Positions 33,612 to 47,090 of a DNA stretch of 61,000 nucleotides are shown piece by piece. A program made the translations under genes and the position numbers. Position 1 is the stretch's first letter. The number at the start of each line of letters is the position of its first letter. Source of the DNA: Cristatella mucedo (taxonomy: Eukaryota > Bryozoa > Phylactolaemata > Cristatellidae); NCBI GenBank assembly GCA_009760855.2, contig WPIO01000009.1, positions 1,809,001 to 1,870,000 of the forward strand, written 5' to 3'. Below the pieces are notes generated by a model. That model was not told the origin of the DNA. It was given only the letters and a program-made list of their open reading frames with translations, and searched no databases.

Positions 33612-34274
33612 GCTAGCATTCGGTCAGCATGGGGGGGGTGCAGGCTCACCATCTATCCTGCCTGCCTGTCTGCACCGGGCGGTGCATAAAGCTGCACATA
33701 CACTATCGACTTTCCTCCTTACCGACGTTTCTCCTAGTTAAGACGTTTGCACTAGTGATTTGATGGCCGACTTAGTCCCACCCACAGACCGTGCTCTAAT
33801 GCGGAGGCTGGTATGAAAGAGGGTTTCCCGGAAAGACGCCAATCCATCCCCCAAAGATGTTCGGTTTGCCGCTGCAGGCGTCATTTTATATTAGTATAGT
33901 GAATATAAATAAAAGGAAGATACGCGTATGAAAAAGCTTTTTCAGGAAAGTGCACAGTGCTAAGTAATGTGCATCGTTAAGGGTGTGTGGGTTTATAGTG
34001 CTACATAATGCCTGCCCTTACGGGTTTGTTGTCCAACTAAGAGCCAAAATGTAGAAACAGCTTCTCTTTCACGAGAGTCTGCCAATTTGGCTCCTCCCAC
34101 CAAAATGTGGTGAATATGGCGATGCAGTAGTCCAAACCAGAAGGAATCAGTCCAAACTCGGTACCGATTTAGGAGGTAAGTCAATAGTGTAAACTCAGCT
34201 TCTGGTCGGGCTGAGTATTTAGTCTGCTGTCGATGGCCATGAACGAAGCGGCTTGGGAACCAATGCAACCAAAA
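33612..34274. promoter_or_regulatory. Upstream region of Spred
   Basis: The 5' flank of the inferred first coding exon. It changes from GC-rich near 33.6 kb to AT-rich beyond 33.75 kb. No TATA box or clear CpG island boundary is evident, and a non-coding first exon farther upstream is possible. Confidence 0.3.
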
Positions 34275-34840
34275 TAATAATAATAATAATAATAATAATT
34301 CACTTGATAAAGCACCCTCAGAAAACTTAATCTCTCTCTAGGAGCTTTACATTTGCTGCAAAGGGAAATGCAATTGAATGGCAAGTAAAATCATACTTGA
34401 AAAACAAACGAAATGAATAATATGGTTAGGGGTGACATGCACAGGGTCAGCATGCAAATGTGGTTAGTGGCAGCATGCACAGTGTCAGCACGCATAAGCA
34501 CGTGAAAGACGAATCACAGGGACCCACTAAATGCTGTACTAAATAGGTGTGTTTTTAGGTTCCTTTTAAATGTGGTCAGGTCAGGGGATGTTCTGACGCA
34601 GGTCGGGAGGGAGTTCCAGGCTTTGGGAGCATATGAACTAAATGCACGGTCTCCAATGGATTTAAGGTTTGTACCAGGTATTTCTAGACTGTTGGATTCC
34701 GAAAAGCGGGTGGTACGATGCTTGGCCTGATGGGGTAGTATGTCTGAGAGATATGCTGGAGCCAAAGAATGAAGTGACCTAAAAGTGAGCGATAAAACCT
34801 TGAAGTCAATCCGTTGCTTGACTGGTAGCCAGTGCATGCA
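34275..34840 (-). mobile_element. LINE 3' part
   Basis: (AAT)n, then 'cacttgataaagcaccctca' and all the usual reverse blocks up to 'gcttgactggtagccagtgc'. It is one of the best-preserved copies. A 16-G run at 34852-34867 lies just past its truncated end. Confidence 0.93.
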
Positions 34841-35241
34841 CACATGCCTTCGGGGGGGGGGGGGGGGAGCCGGACAGACAGAGGTTATGCACCAAACTGT
34901 CTTGCCTGACGAAACATCTTTCTTTCTAGTCCAGATGATATGCCGTAGGGTTGGGCAAGCACCACTGCTGGGTGGCCTGCAGTGGTGGAGCCAGGACCAT
35001 GAGGACATTTGCCCCTCTACAAGGGCAGCATGGACCGCCCTCTATTCCTAAGCCCCGACTGTCACAAACGACAAAATTGTCTTAATTGCACTCGACGAGC
35101 AACGGCCGAGCTCGTGTCGAATAAACACACACGGGTTTTGCACTACAATTTTCCACCAATTGCAAGTCTAGCCTGCCTACATGAACATCTTTCGGGTCTT
35201 TCGCCCTAAATAAAAAGTGTGCACGTCTGCCATCTTTAGAT

Positions 35242-35419
35242 GGTGAGCCGTGATGGCATACTAGGTAAGGCAGTTGCTTTTCGCGACCTCTGTCCCAAGT
35301 CGTGGGTTCGAATCCGACAGTGGGCGATCCTTTATTGCAGCTGCAAGCGATGGTGATAGCCTTTAAGGCTCTTCTGCTGCTATGCAAAACGAGGCTGTTA
35401 AATCATCTAGTATTTTTTC
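35242..35419 (+). mobile_element. tRNA-derived SINE family A
   Basis: A forward full-length copy: box A tggcatactaggtaaggcag, box B gggttcgaatccg, the body 'ggtgatagcctttaaggctc', and an end at 'aatcatctagtattttttc'. Confidence 0.9.
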
Positions 35420-35885
35420 AACGAAAATCCTTGTTCTGCCACTGCAATACTATCACAGAGTTCGGGCCAGCATCTGGCGGCTAGTTTAACACGGTAAGTG
35501 GCACCTCCACAGCCCTAAGATTAATAGGTGTTGATGTCTTGGTTGGGATGCCTGAGATGGTGTGGTCACGGTGTGGAATCCCACGGGTAGCCCGTTAGAT
35601 GTCAGCCTGACAGCTTTGGGGCAGACAAGTTCGATGATAGGTTGCAATCATTCAAGCCTGTGCCAAGCAAGGCCACCTGCAAGATGCCGTAGCTAGCCCA
35701 ATCCACACGCCAAAAACAAGCACACACAAACATCATACACAAAATACCGTCAAGTTGTGAAGCATTTCTTTCACACTGGTTCTACCATATCCATCCGATC
35801 AGCATTCCCACACACAAATGCAGCCGAGCTCAAAGCAGCAGCAGGCGGTAGACGAGGTATGTCCCTGTTATTCGTTCTTTATAAA

Positions 35886-36180
35886 AAAATAATAATAATA
35901 ACAATAATAACAATGCACTTGATAAAGCGCCCTCAGAGAACTCAATCTCTTGGCTCCTGCGTGCTGACACTATTGCATGCTGCCACTAACTGCACTTGCA
36001 TGCTGACCCTGTGCATGTCACCCCTAACATTGTTATTCTTGTCGTTTATTGATCATGCTACTACCAACCATTCGATCGTGCTTCATTTGCAGTAAATGTA
36101 AAGCGCCTAGAAAGAGATTGAGTTCTCGAAGGGCGCTTTATCAAGTGATTTATTATCATTATTATTACTATTGTTATTAT
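35886..36180. mobile_element. Two LINE 3' ends joined in opposite orientations
   Basis: A reverse tail (35886-35952: (AAT)n, 'cacttgataaagcgccctca') runs into a forward 3' end (35953-36180: 'gcgtgctgacactattgcat', 'aaagcgcctagaaagagatt', (ATT)n). Together they form a broad inverted repeat with tails pointing outwards. Confidence 0.85.
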
Positions 36181-37265
36181 TATGGCATATGGGAGGTGTA
36201 GGCCAAGGGCAGTCCCCCCCCCGTGATAAAATGCAACCACTTCTAGCCAAAAGCCAGCCACCGAAGACGAGGGAGGTCACCTCATCACTTTAGTTGAATT
36301 TGAACCGATCCTAAATTCGAAGGAGGCAAAAAAGCCACCACCATCTGCGATTCCACATACAAGTATCGACAGCCGCTATTGGCAGACATTCGACGAGCTT
36401 GGAATCCTTGAGCATTTGGCTTACTCTCGAATGATAAAGGTAGCTACTTCTTGCAGTCAGGCCGACGGCTGGCTGCACGGAGAGGAGCTGTCTAGCCACC
36501 GATAAACACTAACTCGAGGGCTAGCAGATTTTCTTTCGTGAATCAGGATACCCACTTACAAACGCCCGACACTCGATGGACTAACAGCATTATCTACGTA
36601 GCTGAGCCGGGCTCAGGGAGTGTGACAGGCAGTATGGCACGGGTTTTTCCAGGAGCAAAAAACAGCCGAGGGTGCACTGAACGAGTGCAGTGTCGCGAGT
36701 GGGCGCCCGCATTTGAGAGCTGGTGTGCAAGGTACGCTGCATTCACCGAACAGATCGTCACAATGTTAAACGATTTCGAAAGCGTGTGGGCACACATGCG
36801 CCTGCCTGCCAGCCACCGTAAGGCTAGCTGCAACACCAGCAAATTTCCGATAGATTTTTCGCAAAAACGAGGTCAAGTAAATATGTCAGCCAATCAGCCG
36901 TGCAAATAGCGATGGACAACGATGTAGCCAACTACAATCGAAGTAAAGAGGCAACGTGTCAAGATCTCTGTCAAGGAAAAGCCTGGAGAGAGATGCAAAT
37001 ATTCTACCATGAAAAGTTATGTAAAACCGGGTTCACAAACTGCAGAGTAAGCAGGCGCCATTCTAGACCAGCGATTGCCATATTCAGGCATGCAAGCACA
37101 TGGAAAACAAGATAAGTCTAGATACTGATACTGTACACATTGCAAGAACGAATTTGACATTTGGGTCTGTCCAAACTCGTCACTAGAAAATTTGAGTGTT
37201 TCATTTTCGGTTCATATTTGCTGCTCCCTTGATATAACCAATACAAGGTTTCGAACCTAAAAATC
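36181..37265. other. Unassigned stretch
   Basis: The forward frame 36538-36909 (123 codons) shows no known domain. I see no repeat of the window's families here. Confidence 0.4.
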
Positions 37266-37500
37266 AGATATCTTCGTCTGTCACTATGCTAAGCCCAAAC
37301 GGCTAAGTGGATGTTTGGCTGGAGAGTTTTCTATACAGCACATTTAAAGTCAAACCGCTTTCTGGGGCGTATACAGTTATAATACTAATAGCAAAAACAA
37401 TGAGCATTTGTATAGCTCTAGAAGCTATACAACTCAACTCGTGCAGGTAAGAGAAAGTGAGAAGCACGTCAGAGTCAGGAGGGCAGTCGAGGAACATCGG
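37266..37500. repeat. Dispersed repeat family X, diverged copy
   Basis: 'gtggatgtttggctggagag', 'ttttctatacagca', 'agaagcacgtcagagtcagg' and 'gagggcagtcgaggaac' match the copy at 10095-10380. Confidence 0.6.
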
Positions 37501-40500
37501 CTTTTTCTAACCACAACGTTTTGCAGACTTGCTTTGCATGCTTATGCTTAGTTTGGGTGTATCCTGAGTAATGCCACCCTGAAATTCTAAAAATTGCCGA
37601 AGAAAGGTGAAGTAAATTAGAAATAAATTAGAGAGTAAATTAGTAAATTAGAAGGCTCTTGAGGTCGTTTAAAAATGAATTCTGAAGATTTTTTTTTAAT
37701 TCAGTACTGTAATCTGAGAGTATGCGATAGATCTGTGTCTGGAACACATAAGCTGGAAGCTAGACTCATGTTCTGCTTCCAATAGCAAGAGAAGGGCAGG
37801 CCTATAAAAAAAACTCACACCGGCGGGCACCACGTGATCTTGTTCTTTGCATTTTTGCCAGGCTGCATACGCCAATCGCAGACCCGGAATATCGTCTGCT
37901 TACTTAATTGAGTATGTATCGGGACTTCTAGGTCAAACAGACATTTTGCGATTTTTCTTGGACTGAGGTCATGCACTGCCTGCTCGAGTCGGTTTACACT
38001 TACAAGACGGAGGTCGTCATGGCTATTTGATCTGCTGACGTGCAAACTTACCTCCAGTTTCGCGAAAATCCGTCGGAGACCACTAACTCCACCGTTCAAA
38101 AAAAAACGCATAGCCGCTTGAGCTCGGGTGCGATGCTGCACGGGCGCAGCCGAGCTTGCTTGCCCTAACGCTGGTCCTAGGCCGAGCACCTGCCTGTCTG
38201 AGCCACAAACTTAGTGCTGCGCTTGCGTGCTGACGCGGGGCCGACAGCACGTGGCCGAGCGGCAAGCCGTACAGAGGGACGCCGGGCACCCCCAGGTGGC
38301 GACTCGCTGCCGACTCGATTACTAGGCTAGAAAAAAAACCTTACTTCCCGAGGACTGCCGTTGAAACGCTGCATACTAAAATGGCTTCACGACATCGGCT
38401 TTTCGAATGCGGCTATGCTGGCACCGAGCTAGTACAGCTCAGCCACAGAACAGACAGCAAATCCCAATCGTTACCTCACAGCCGCCGCCGCCGCAAATGG
38501 TGGGGGCAGCCTCGCGGGCATATCGATCCCCGGCAGGGCTGGGCATGCAAGGAGCACAACTGCACCTACCCTGATATTAGTGGTCAGCTCGCGGCCATCT
38601 CCCCGAGAACCAAAAAGGCACTTACAGGAAGGTTGAAGGAGACCGCTCGGGATACCGACCCACTAAGACCCCACTAAGACGAGCAGGCTGTGGCTCTAAC
38701 ATCCTGCCCGTGGCTATTTTTGGTGTCAGCTGAAAGTGGGAGTGGCATGCAAGTAGGGCATGGTTTTGGCAAATATCCGTGCAGCAGCCGACTGTCCCGA
38801 GGGAGAGGGGGGGGGCAAGGGCTGGCCCCTCCCACACTAGCGATTTCCTCTCGCCCAGTGCCTCAGCATCATACACCACAGCTAGGGAGTAGCAAGCAGG
38901 CCACGCAGGTCTTTGCCATCGCACAAAATGCAAAAAAGGAGCACATTAATTAATAAGGACGAGTCGAATTTCTACTGCCCCGTGCATGCGTGGAGCAGCA
39001 GAAACGAGCCCCAGAAGCTTACAAGTGAGCACTCGTCTTGCTATGCGTCGCACATGCTCCAGGCATAGCCAGAATCGGAACGAGGCAGGGCAGGGGGAGA
39101 CCGCGAACCTTTGCCCGCCGCCGCGCACAATCCTGAACACATGGGTGTGAAGCAGGGCGATAGGAGGCAGCGACTGCAGCAGGAGCAGCTGGAGGGAGGG
39201 GGTGAAGAGAGCCAATCGTCGGTCTAGCAGCTAGCAAAGCACTAATGAAATGTATGTCCGTAGCTCCATCAAGTTAATGAAGATTAGGTCAATGCTAAGC
39301 AAGAGAATTATTTATTTCACATCCCGTGATTACCGACACAGGTTACCGACACAGGTGTGAGATGACACGACGATCAGGCACGAGCTCCTTCAGACCGACA
39401 CTGCTTGAAAGTCGAGGTTGCCGACACTGCTCCCAACCACCGACCCGCTAGGATGTCACAGTCTGGGAAACCACTCTTGGTAGACACCTCTATCTAGAGG
39501 ACGATAGCAGAAACAGCCGAGTGACTCGGGTCAGTAAACCCCGCCAAGAAAACAAGCAGCGTGTCGAACGCAAGCCAACTCAGGTAAACGGTGAAGAGGC
39601 AAGATGGACAAGGAGCAGGTGGACTAGTAGTTTCAGTAGCTGGACGAGGGCCGGGTCAGCATAGTTGCACAGGAAATGCACTTTGTTACCTCTACCTACC
39701 GTCTGGCACCTACACAGCAAAGAAAGAATTCCTGCCACCAACACAACACGAGACAATCGGGCAAGAGACGGCGCTCGTGGCCCCTGTGACTAGGAGCTTG
39801 CAATGGCCGACGACTGTAGGGTGGCAGGCAAAGGAAGGAGTGCTTTGGCCTGCTGCGACCAAAGACCGGCACGGGCGCACCCTTCGCCGAACCTGCCCAC
39901 CATCTATCTCAAGACAGATGCATCTGAGCTTTCACGCTCACACACGCGCACACACACACATGTGGGCACCCAACGGCTCTGCCCCCCCCCTCGAGTGGCC
40001 TCTGTAATGCATGTAAGCGCATGTAACGCCGACAATGGGCCTCGATGCAGGCAGCGGGGCGAGCAGCAATCAAGCAGGCAGACTCACCTAGACTGCACTC
40101 CGACGTGTCCAGCCACAAGCGGCTGCAGAGTGGGCGCGACGTGCTGAGAGGGGGCGGCGGCAGCAGCGGCAGTGCATCCTTGCATGCTCGCTCAGCTGGT
40201 CAAGAGGCGTCCGCCAGCCGGTCGGGCTCGGAGGGAACGAGAGGCACCGGCCCCTGCAGGCCCCACCACCACCACCACCACCAGTGCCACCAGTGCGGTG
40301 TGCAGCTCCTCCGGGGCAGTGGCTAGGCGGTGGCCACGCTGCCGTTGATGCAGGCTCTGTCGGCAGACCAGGCCTGGAAAGAGCAGATTACCCTGCAAGA
40401 AAGAACTGCCATTACAATGAGCGGTCGTGGGTAAACACAGCTCGGCTGATGGCCGGAAGATGAGGCCAAGTACACAGCACGCCAAGCAAGACAGGAAGAA

Positions 40501-41066
40501 GGCACGCAGGCAGCCAAGCACCACTAAGCAGTGCCCGCCACCCCAACCCCAGCACCTCCTAGAAAGGCCCAGGCGGCTTCCGACAGCCAGTCGGCTCCAG
40601 CTGACTGCAAGCTAACCAGCTGCAAGCACCGAGCTTCCCACCATCAACAGGCTGACAGGATGTGGCTGCTCCAGTGGCTCAGCTCTTGAGCCAGCACGCT
40701 AGGCTCCATAATGGACCAGCTGATCATTCATTGAAATTTATGAATGAGTCTGCTTAGGCTCCAATCGATAGCACCGCCGGGCTTTGCAAGCAGTGGGAAG
40801 TCGGTCTGGATGCACACAGCTGCAGCAGCCAATGGCGCCAAGACGCAAGGCAAAGAGAAAACGCACCCATGCGAGGAAACCGAGGTCCGTGACGTAGGGG
40901 ACACCCCCCCCCCCCCCCCCGATAGTATCTGCTCTTCCAGTCAGCTGCACCACTATCACAGCCAAGTTCTTAGCATCGAGCATTCGAGCAGTTTTCGAGC
41001 GAAGAGGGCACTCCACAGTTGCCACGTCACTGACTTCACAGGATGTGTCTATGAGTGCTGCACACG
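37501..41066. other. Unassigned GC-mixed stretch
   Basis: No family match. A reverse frame at 37815-38189 and forward frames at 38381-38677 and 39591-40007 are open, but they lack recognisable motifs and convincing splice sites. G/C homopolymers occur at about 38808, 39984 and 40904-40920 (17 C). Confidence 0.4.
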
Positions 41067-41443
<377 letters not shown>

Positions 41444-42900
41444 TAGGGCAGCAGCAATAGAGGGGAGAGGATGGCAAGATAGCACTTGCAAGCCGGATCG
41501 ATGGTTAATTTAAGCAGACACTAACCTGGGGTGCAGAGATCTGTCGTCCAAGGAACGTTGCAAGCTTGTTTGCACTGCTGCTCAAAGATTCCTCACTTCC
41601 TTCATAGCTGTAACAGCAAACAGGAATTAGTAGAAGCAGCATAGCTGATGGTTTTCAGGTGACTCAACTCGCACTCTGTTGTCTGCCATACTTTCACGTC
41701 TGACTAACCGGCAGAAGCACAGAATCCCCACACAGCCTCGTCTAGCGTACAGTGCATGACAAGAACTACTGGCAAGGACTCCAAGTAAGCACTCCATGCT
41801 GAGACCGAGCTGCAGCTGCAGTAGCAGCAGGTCAAGGAGAAGACAACTTGATCGTCTCAACATTGAACTGGTCCACCAAGTAAATGGGGAGGCGGCTGCA
41901 AGGAGAGAGCAGGGTGTGGGGTGACGGGCAGGGGGTCAGCAAAGCACCCCCTTAATCACCCAAAAACTCCTAACACGGCACACGTTGCGCACAGTCCTCT
42001 CGGGAAACTGCCGTCTCCACAGCTTAGGTGTAACGTCTCAGACAGCTCTGCAGCAGCTCGGCTGCACAAGTGAGGCGCAGCAAGCAGATGGGAGCCACCC
42101 AGCACTCGGCAGCAGCCGGTTCTGCTGCGCACTCGAATCAAAAGTAATAGGGGCCGCTCACATAAGAAGTAACAGGGCCAGGCTGCTTGCACGGCCGCAT
42201 GCCAGTACCGAGCAGCCGTTCGGTGCGCTACGAAGACCCACACTCCATGCAGACCAGCATGCTGACTGCATGCCTTTTTTGGAAGGCGTGCCATCGCGAA
42301 AAAGGCTTGCAGACTGGACTTCAGCCCCATCCTGCCCGGATGCTGGATGACTCTAATCAGGCAGCGACTACACGCTAAATACAGCCTGGCTGGACTCGTG
42401 GTGAATGGCCAGGAAAGAACTGCCGTTGCCACTTGCCTGCTTGTTCTTTCTGCACTCACGCCGCTTAAGGGCGGCTGCACAGCTGAGCGACAGCAGCAGG
42501 AGGCAGCGGTTCCGTGCAGGAGTGAGGGTGGGGAAGGGACGTAGTGTCAGCGGCAGGCAGCTTAACCTAACCACGAACGGCCCGAGCTCTTTCTGCACGT
42601 CAATGCCTATGGGGGGGGCAGGCAGGCGGCTGGGTATGGGAGGGGTCTCCAGCAAGTGCTCACCGGCAGTCGGCTCAGCATCAATGGCAGTTTAGCCGGC
42701 TCTGCCTCCAAGGACAGGTGGGTGGGTTCGCCTCACATACAGGATGTCGGTCTTATTCTCATTAGCATTAAGGTCATTAGTGAGCACTGCATTCACTCTG
42801 ACGGCAGCCAGGCGGCATGCACCTTGCCTGGCTCCATGTACCGCCAGCCCATTGCCAAGAGGCTAAGAAGCTGCTCTGGCCGGCAGAGAGCACGAGCGGC

Positions 42901-42964
42901 AGGTGCCATCGCCAGCTGCTGCCAGCTGCCATGCGCAGGGCTGCAGCAGCTGGCGATGGCACCT
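42901..42964. repeat. Perfect hairpin 1
   Basis: The 22-bp arms 42901-42922 and 42943-42964 are exact reverse complements, with a 20-nt loop. The arms begin aggtgccatcgcc. The transcript of either strand would fold into a stem about the size of a small pre-miRNA. Confidence 0.93.
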
Positions 42965-42993
42965 TCACCTTCGTCCGAAACAGCGAAGACGCT

Positions 42994-43041
42994 GCCAACA
43001 ACGTCGCAGCTCCGGCCAGCTGGAGCTGCGACGTTGCTGGC
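42994..43041. repeat. Hairpin 2, 30 bp after hairpin 1
   Basis: The 20-bp arms 42994-43013 and 43022-43041 pair with one mismatch around an 8-nt loop. They are unrelated in sequence to the first hairpin's arms. Confidence 0.9.
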
Positions 43042-43384
43042 ACGCAAAAGAATTTCGCGGGGCTGCTGTAACACAGGCTACGCAGCCGCATCGGCGCCGG
43101 CGACGCACTGAGACGTGTGCAGACTGAGACGCCGAAGCTTCTGCCTGCGTGCTGCCAGTAGCCCATGGATAGGTGAGCACCCACTGCTGGGCTCACCTGA
43201 GCCCCAATAGGAGAGAACGTCGGAACGCAACGAGAGAGCTCGTGCGCTGAACGCGCCACGGCTTCCAGTCCGATGTGAAGACATGCAAACAGTGCACCTG
43301 CACTGACGTCGAAGTCCGGGGCTAGGGCGCTAATGCTAAATTGGCCCGGTCGTGGCTTGGGAGTCCTGCAGCAGGCAATCGTGC

Positions 43385-43460
43385 GTTGCCCGGGCGATAG
43401 ACACACTTCTAACGGTTTTTTGGCTGCTACATCAATGAGGCTGTTGAATCAGCTAGTCAA
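43385..43460 (+). mobile_element. SINE family A 3' remnant
   Basis: 'cgggcgatagacac', then 'atcaatgaggctgttgaatc' and 'agctagtc' match the 3' third of the family A SINE. The promoter part is lost or too diverged. Confidence 0.5.
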
Positions 43461-43865
43461 TAGTCCATGTTTCTTGGCAAGCAGAAACACCGACCACCAC
43501 TGAACCAGAGACCCACTCCAACAATCTAGGTTTCTTCGGCACAGGAGTGAACTAATCAGATGAAAGGCATCATTTGGAGGCAAGTGAAATGTAAGGCTGC
43601 AATCTCGAGCGAGCTGCCGTGACACATGTGCAGAGGGAGCCTCCAGAAATTTCGTGGCGAATTCCCTGACGTTTGCTGCCACGTGACAAAACGTTTTGTG
43701 GCAGCAGTGGTCATGCCCGAAATGCCTGCCGCTTTGCTCTTGCTCTGCGGCCTGTTCCGCCCGCCCCCAGTGCCAGTGCGACGATGGGTAGGGTGAAAGC
43801 CTTACAAGTGCTTACTCGGCTCGACCTGCTGGGGATGCTGGGAAGGGGATGCAGCATAGCACAGG

Positions 43866-43970
43866 CATATAATTCATTTATACAGCGATCTAAGAGAACT
43901 TAATCTCCATTCAGGCCCTTCACATATGCCACGGGAGTCGTGAACCCACGACCTCGGCCAGACCTTAAAG
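43866..43970 (-). mobile_element. SINE family B, 3' part
   Basis: 'ataattcatttatacagcga', 'agagaacttaatctccattc' and 'acatatgccacggg' followed by a degraded box B region. Same reverse layout as 46954-47090. Confidence 0.68.
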
Positions 43971-44899
43971 TGCAGGGCAGCGATGGCAGTAATGCCTGGT
44001 GCCAAGCAGTTCCGGTGCATCCAAGATCCAGCAGTACAAGCAACCTCCCAGTTACAGAGTCGCATCAGGGCAGGCAGCTGCACGTACTGCTCATTTTGGG
44101 CAAGAGGCGGTGCTGCCTGCGACAGGCAGTCCGGGCAGGCCACAGCACAGGTGTCAGCTGCCCAGCGACAGCGTTGCCAGTCACGCCCGGTCGACATTGC
44201 GGTACACCCAGCGGTCAATCGATGCTGCCGATATGGGAACGAAAGCTGCAAAGCGGCTGCTGCTGCAGCAGCAGCTGCGGCGACGGTCGTCACTGCTTCC
44301 GGCTTCTTAATCGAGACCAGGAGCTGCTAGCCGGCTAGCGTGTCGTCGGTTGCTGCGAATGCACGGTGGTGGTGGTGGTGGCAGGAGCATCCGGAGCTGA
44401 GCTGGCTCTTCGGAGCCCGGCGGTCAGTCATTACTTTCTGTGCTGTGCTGGCCACTCCCGAAACCCTTTCCCAATTAGCTTTTGCTGCTGCCAAAGTCAA
44501 TGAGCTGATTGGCAGGACAGGTAGCCAGGAAAGTATGCCACTGGGCTAATATCTGAGCCGAATTAGCAAGGGAATAAGCCAATTCTGTCTGCCACTTGCG
44601 CGGGTTTTAAAGTGTGTTATAGCTTAAGTCCTTCCACATGCTGCCCACCGCTGTGAGAACCGGCGGTAGCAGCACGGAGGAGGCGGCAGCGAATGGTCGC
44701 TGCTAGGCAGCAACAAAGGCAGCCCTGTTGCTGAGTGGAGGCAGTCGGCAAGACCCGCACGAGTGGGGGGGGGCTTCACTTAGTCTTCGGCCCTCTACTT
44801 TTCTCGACTCCTCACCCAGAGAGTTCGTTAGCTAGTCTATTAGAGCACAGACCACCGAGGTAAGAAAGGGCAAAGGGAGCCAGGTAGGGACAGACCAGG

Positions 44900-44901
<2 letters not shown>

Positions 44902-44978
<77 letters not shown>

Positions 44979-45053
44979 GAGAGGGAGAGAGTGAGAGAGA
45001 GATGGGAGGAGAGAGAGAGATGGGAGGAGAGAGAGAGAGATGGGAGGAGATAG
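44902..45053. repeat. (GA)n microsatellite with variant copies
   Basis: About 70 bp of pure GA, then a degenerating part with three copies of 'gatgggaggagagaga'. Confidence 0.96.
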
Positions 45054-45789
45054 ACAGGTCTAGTGGGCTAGCTCGGAACCCAGACAGCGCCATTGGCAGT
45101 CGAAAGAGCGGTTTCGGGTCACCTCTGTGCGACAGAGGGGCCGTACTCTACGCTGCCACCTCATCGAGACCATCAGCCGGTACCATTGTCAGCAGGCTGC
45201 CACTGTCACCACCACTGCCAGCGAGCTTCACCGGGGCAGCCATTTGCATCGCGTATTAGACAAGAGCTCGGCAGGAAGCCCCTTATCAGTTCCAGTAGGC
45301 AGCCTTATGTAAATATCATAAATGACAGAACTCGTCTGCTTCGACTGCTACCCTCTTCAAATTACAATGGCCTGGCTCTTCAGCTGCTAAAGCATATAAA
45401 CAGACTATCAACAAAAAGAACAATGGCACCACTGACAGCTCAGCACTGCTGCTCTGCAGGGATGCAGCTTCCCTAGCAGCCAGCCAGATGCTGCTGCCGC
45501 TGCTCACAGGCTGCACCCTGCTGCTGCTGACCCCTTCATCCCACCCTGCTGCTGCTGGCCGCCTTGCCTGTCTCTCGTGCTGCTGCTGGCATCATCATCA
45601 TCCCCTCGGAGTGGCTGGCTGCTCTTCACAGGAGCTGGCGACAGAGCCACAGCCATCGCTCAGCTGCCTAGTGGTGCCCGGTCTTCTTTGGGAAATAATT
45701 CGATGGCGGAGGCAAGCAGCAGCTGAATCGGTGCAACACACTGACAACCAAGCCAGCAGTGGCCTGCACACACCTGCACGACTTTTAAC

Positions 45790-46006
45790 TCTTATGTTGT
45801 TTATCAAGCATGATATTACTCACCAGCAAATGTAAAGCGCCTAGAAAGAGATTAAGTTCTCTGAGGGCGCTTTATCAAGTGCAATATTATTATTATTATT
45901 ATTATTCAATCGAGTTTCCCTTTGCAGCCAATGTAAAGCGCCTAGAAAGAGATTGAGTTATCTGATGGCACTTCATCAAGTGCACGATTATTATTATTAT
46001 TATTAT
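45790..46006 (+). mobile_element. Two LINE 3' ends in direct tandem
   Basis: 'aaatgtaaagcgcctagaaa' and its (ATT)n (45790-45906) is followed at once by a second 'aatgtaaagcgcctagaaag' tail with its own (ATT)n (45907-46006). The second insertion probably used the first one's ATT array as its target. Confidence 0.9.
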
Positions 46007-46107
46007 GAGCTCTTGGTCACTGCACTTGGTCACGGCTGTCGGCCGATCGGCGGCTAAGAAAGCAAGCCACTGCCGGTCGGTAGTTCCCATTAACATAAGG
46101 AGCCCGG

Positions 46108-46608
<501 letters not shown>

Positions 46609-46953
46609 GGGGGGGGCTGGCAGCAGGACCATACCTGTTCAAGCCGGGCTCAGCAGCAGACCAGCAGCTACATCTCTAGGCTTTTCTTTCCACGTGCTAT
46701 TTCAGAAGCACCTTGAGGCTGACCTTGCAACCCATGTCTTGCAAGGAATCCCTACCTCAAAGCTGAGATTACTATGTCACTGTAGCCCCTGAAGTCAAAA
46801 CCTGGGCCCCTCATCGCCACCATTGATCACTGGATTGCCAAGCATCGTAGAGTAGAGATACAGCTTATTCCCCTTATGCAGAGCGAGCTGCAGCAGCAGC
46901 TCCGGCAATGCCCCGGACATATTGCTGGCAATGCCGACATTATAATATAAAAT

Positions 46954-47090
46954 ATAATTCATTTATATAGCTCCCCAAGAGAACTGAATCTCTATTCAGG
47001 CGCTTCACATATGCCTGGGGGCTCGAGCCCACGACCTCAGTCACACCTTGGTCGGGGCGAGCACCATAACCGATAGACCAAACCAGACAT
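46954..47090 (-). mobile_element. tRNA-derived SINE family B, best copy
   Basis: Read on the minus strand: box A-like 'tggtctatcggttatggtgc', box B gggctcgagccc (47020-47031), then a tail with 'gcgcctgaatagagattcag' and 'ttctcttggggagctatata'. The tail closely follows the 3' end of the CR1/L2 LINE of this window. Confidence 0.82.
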
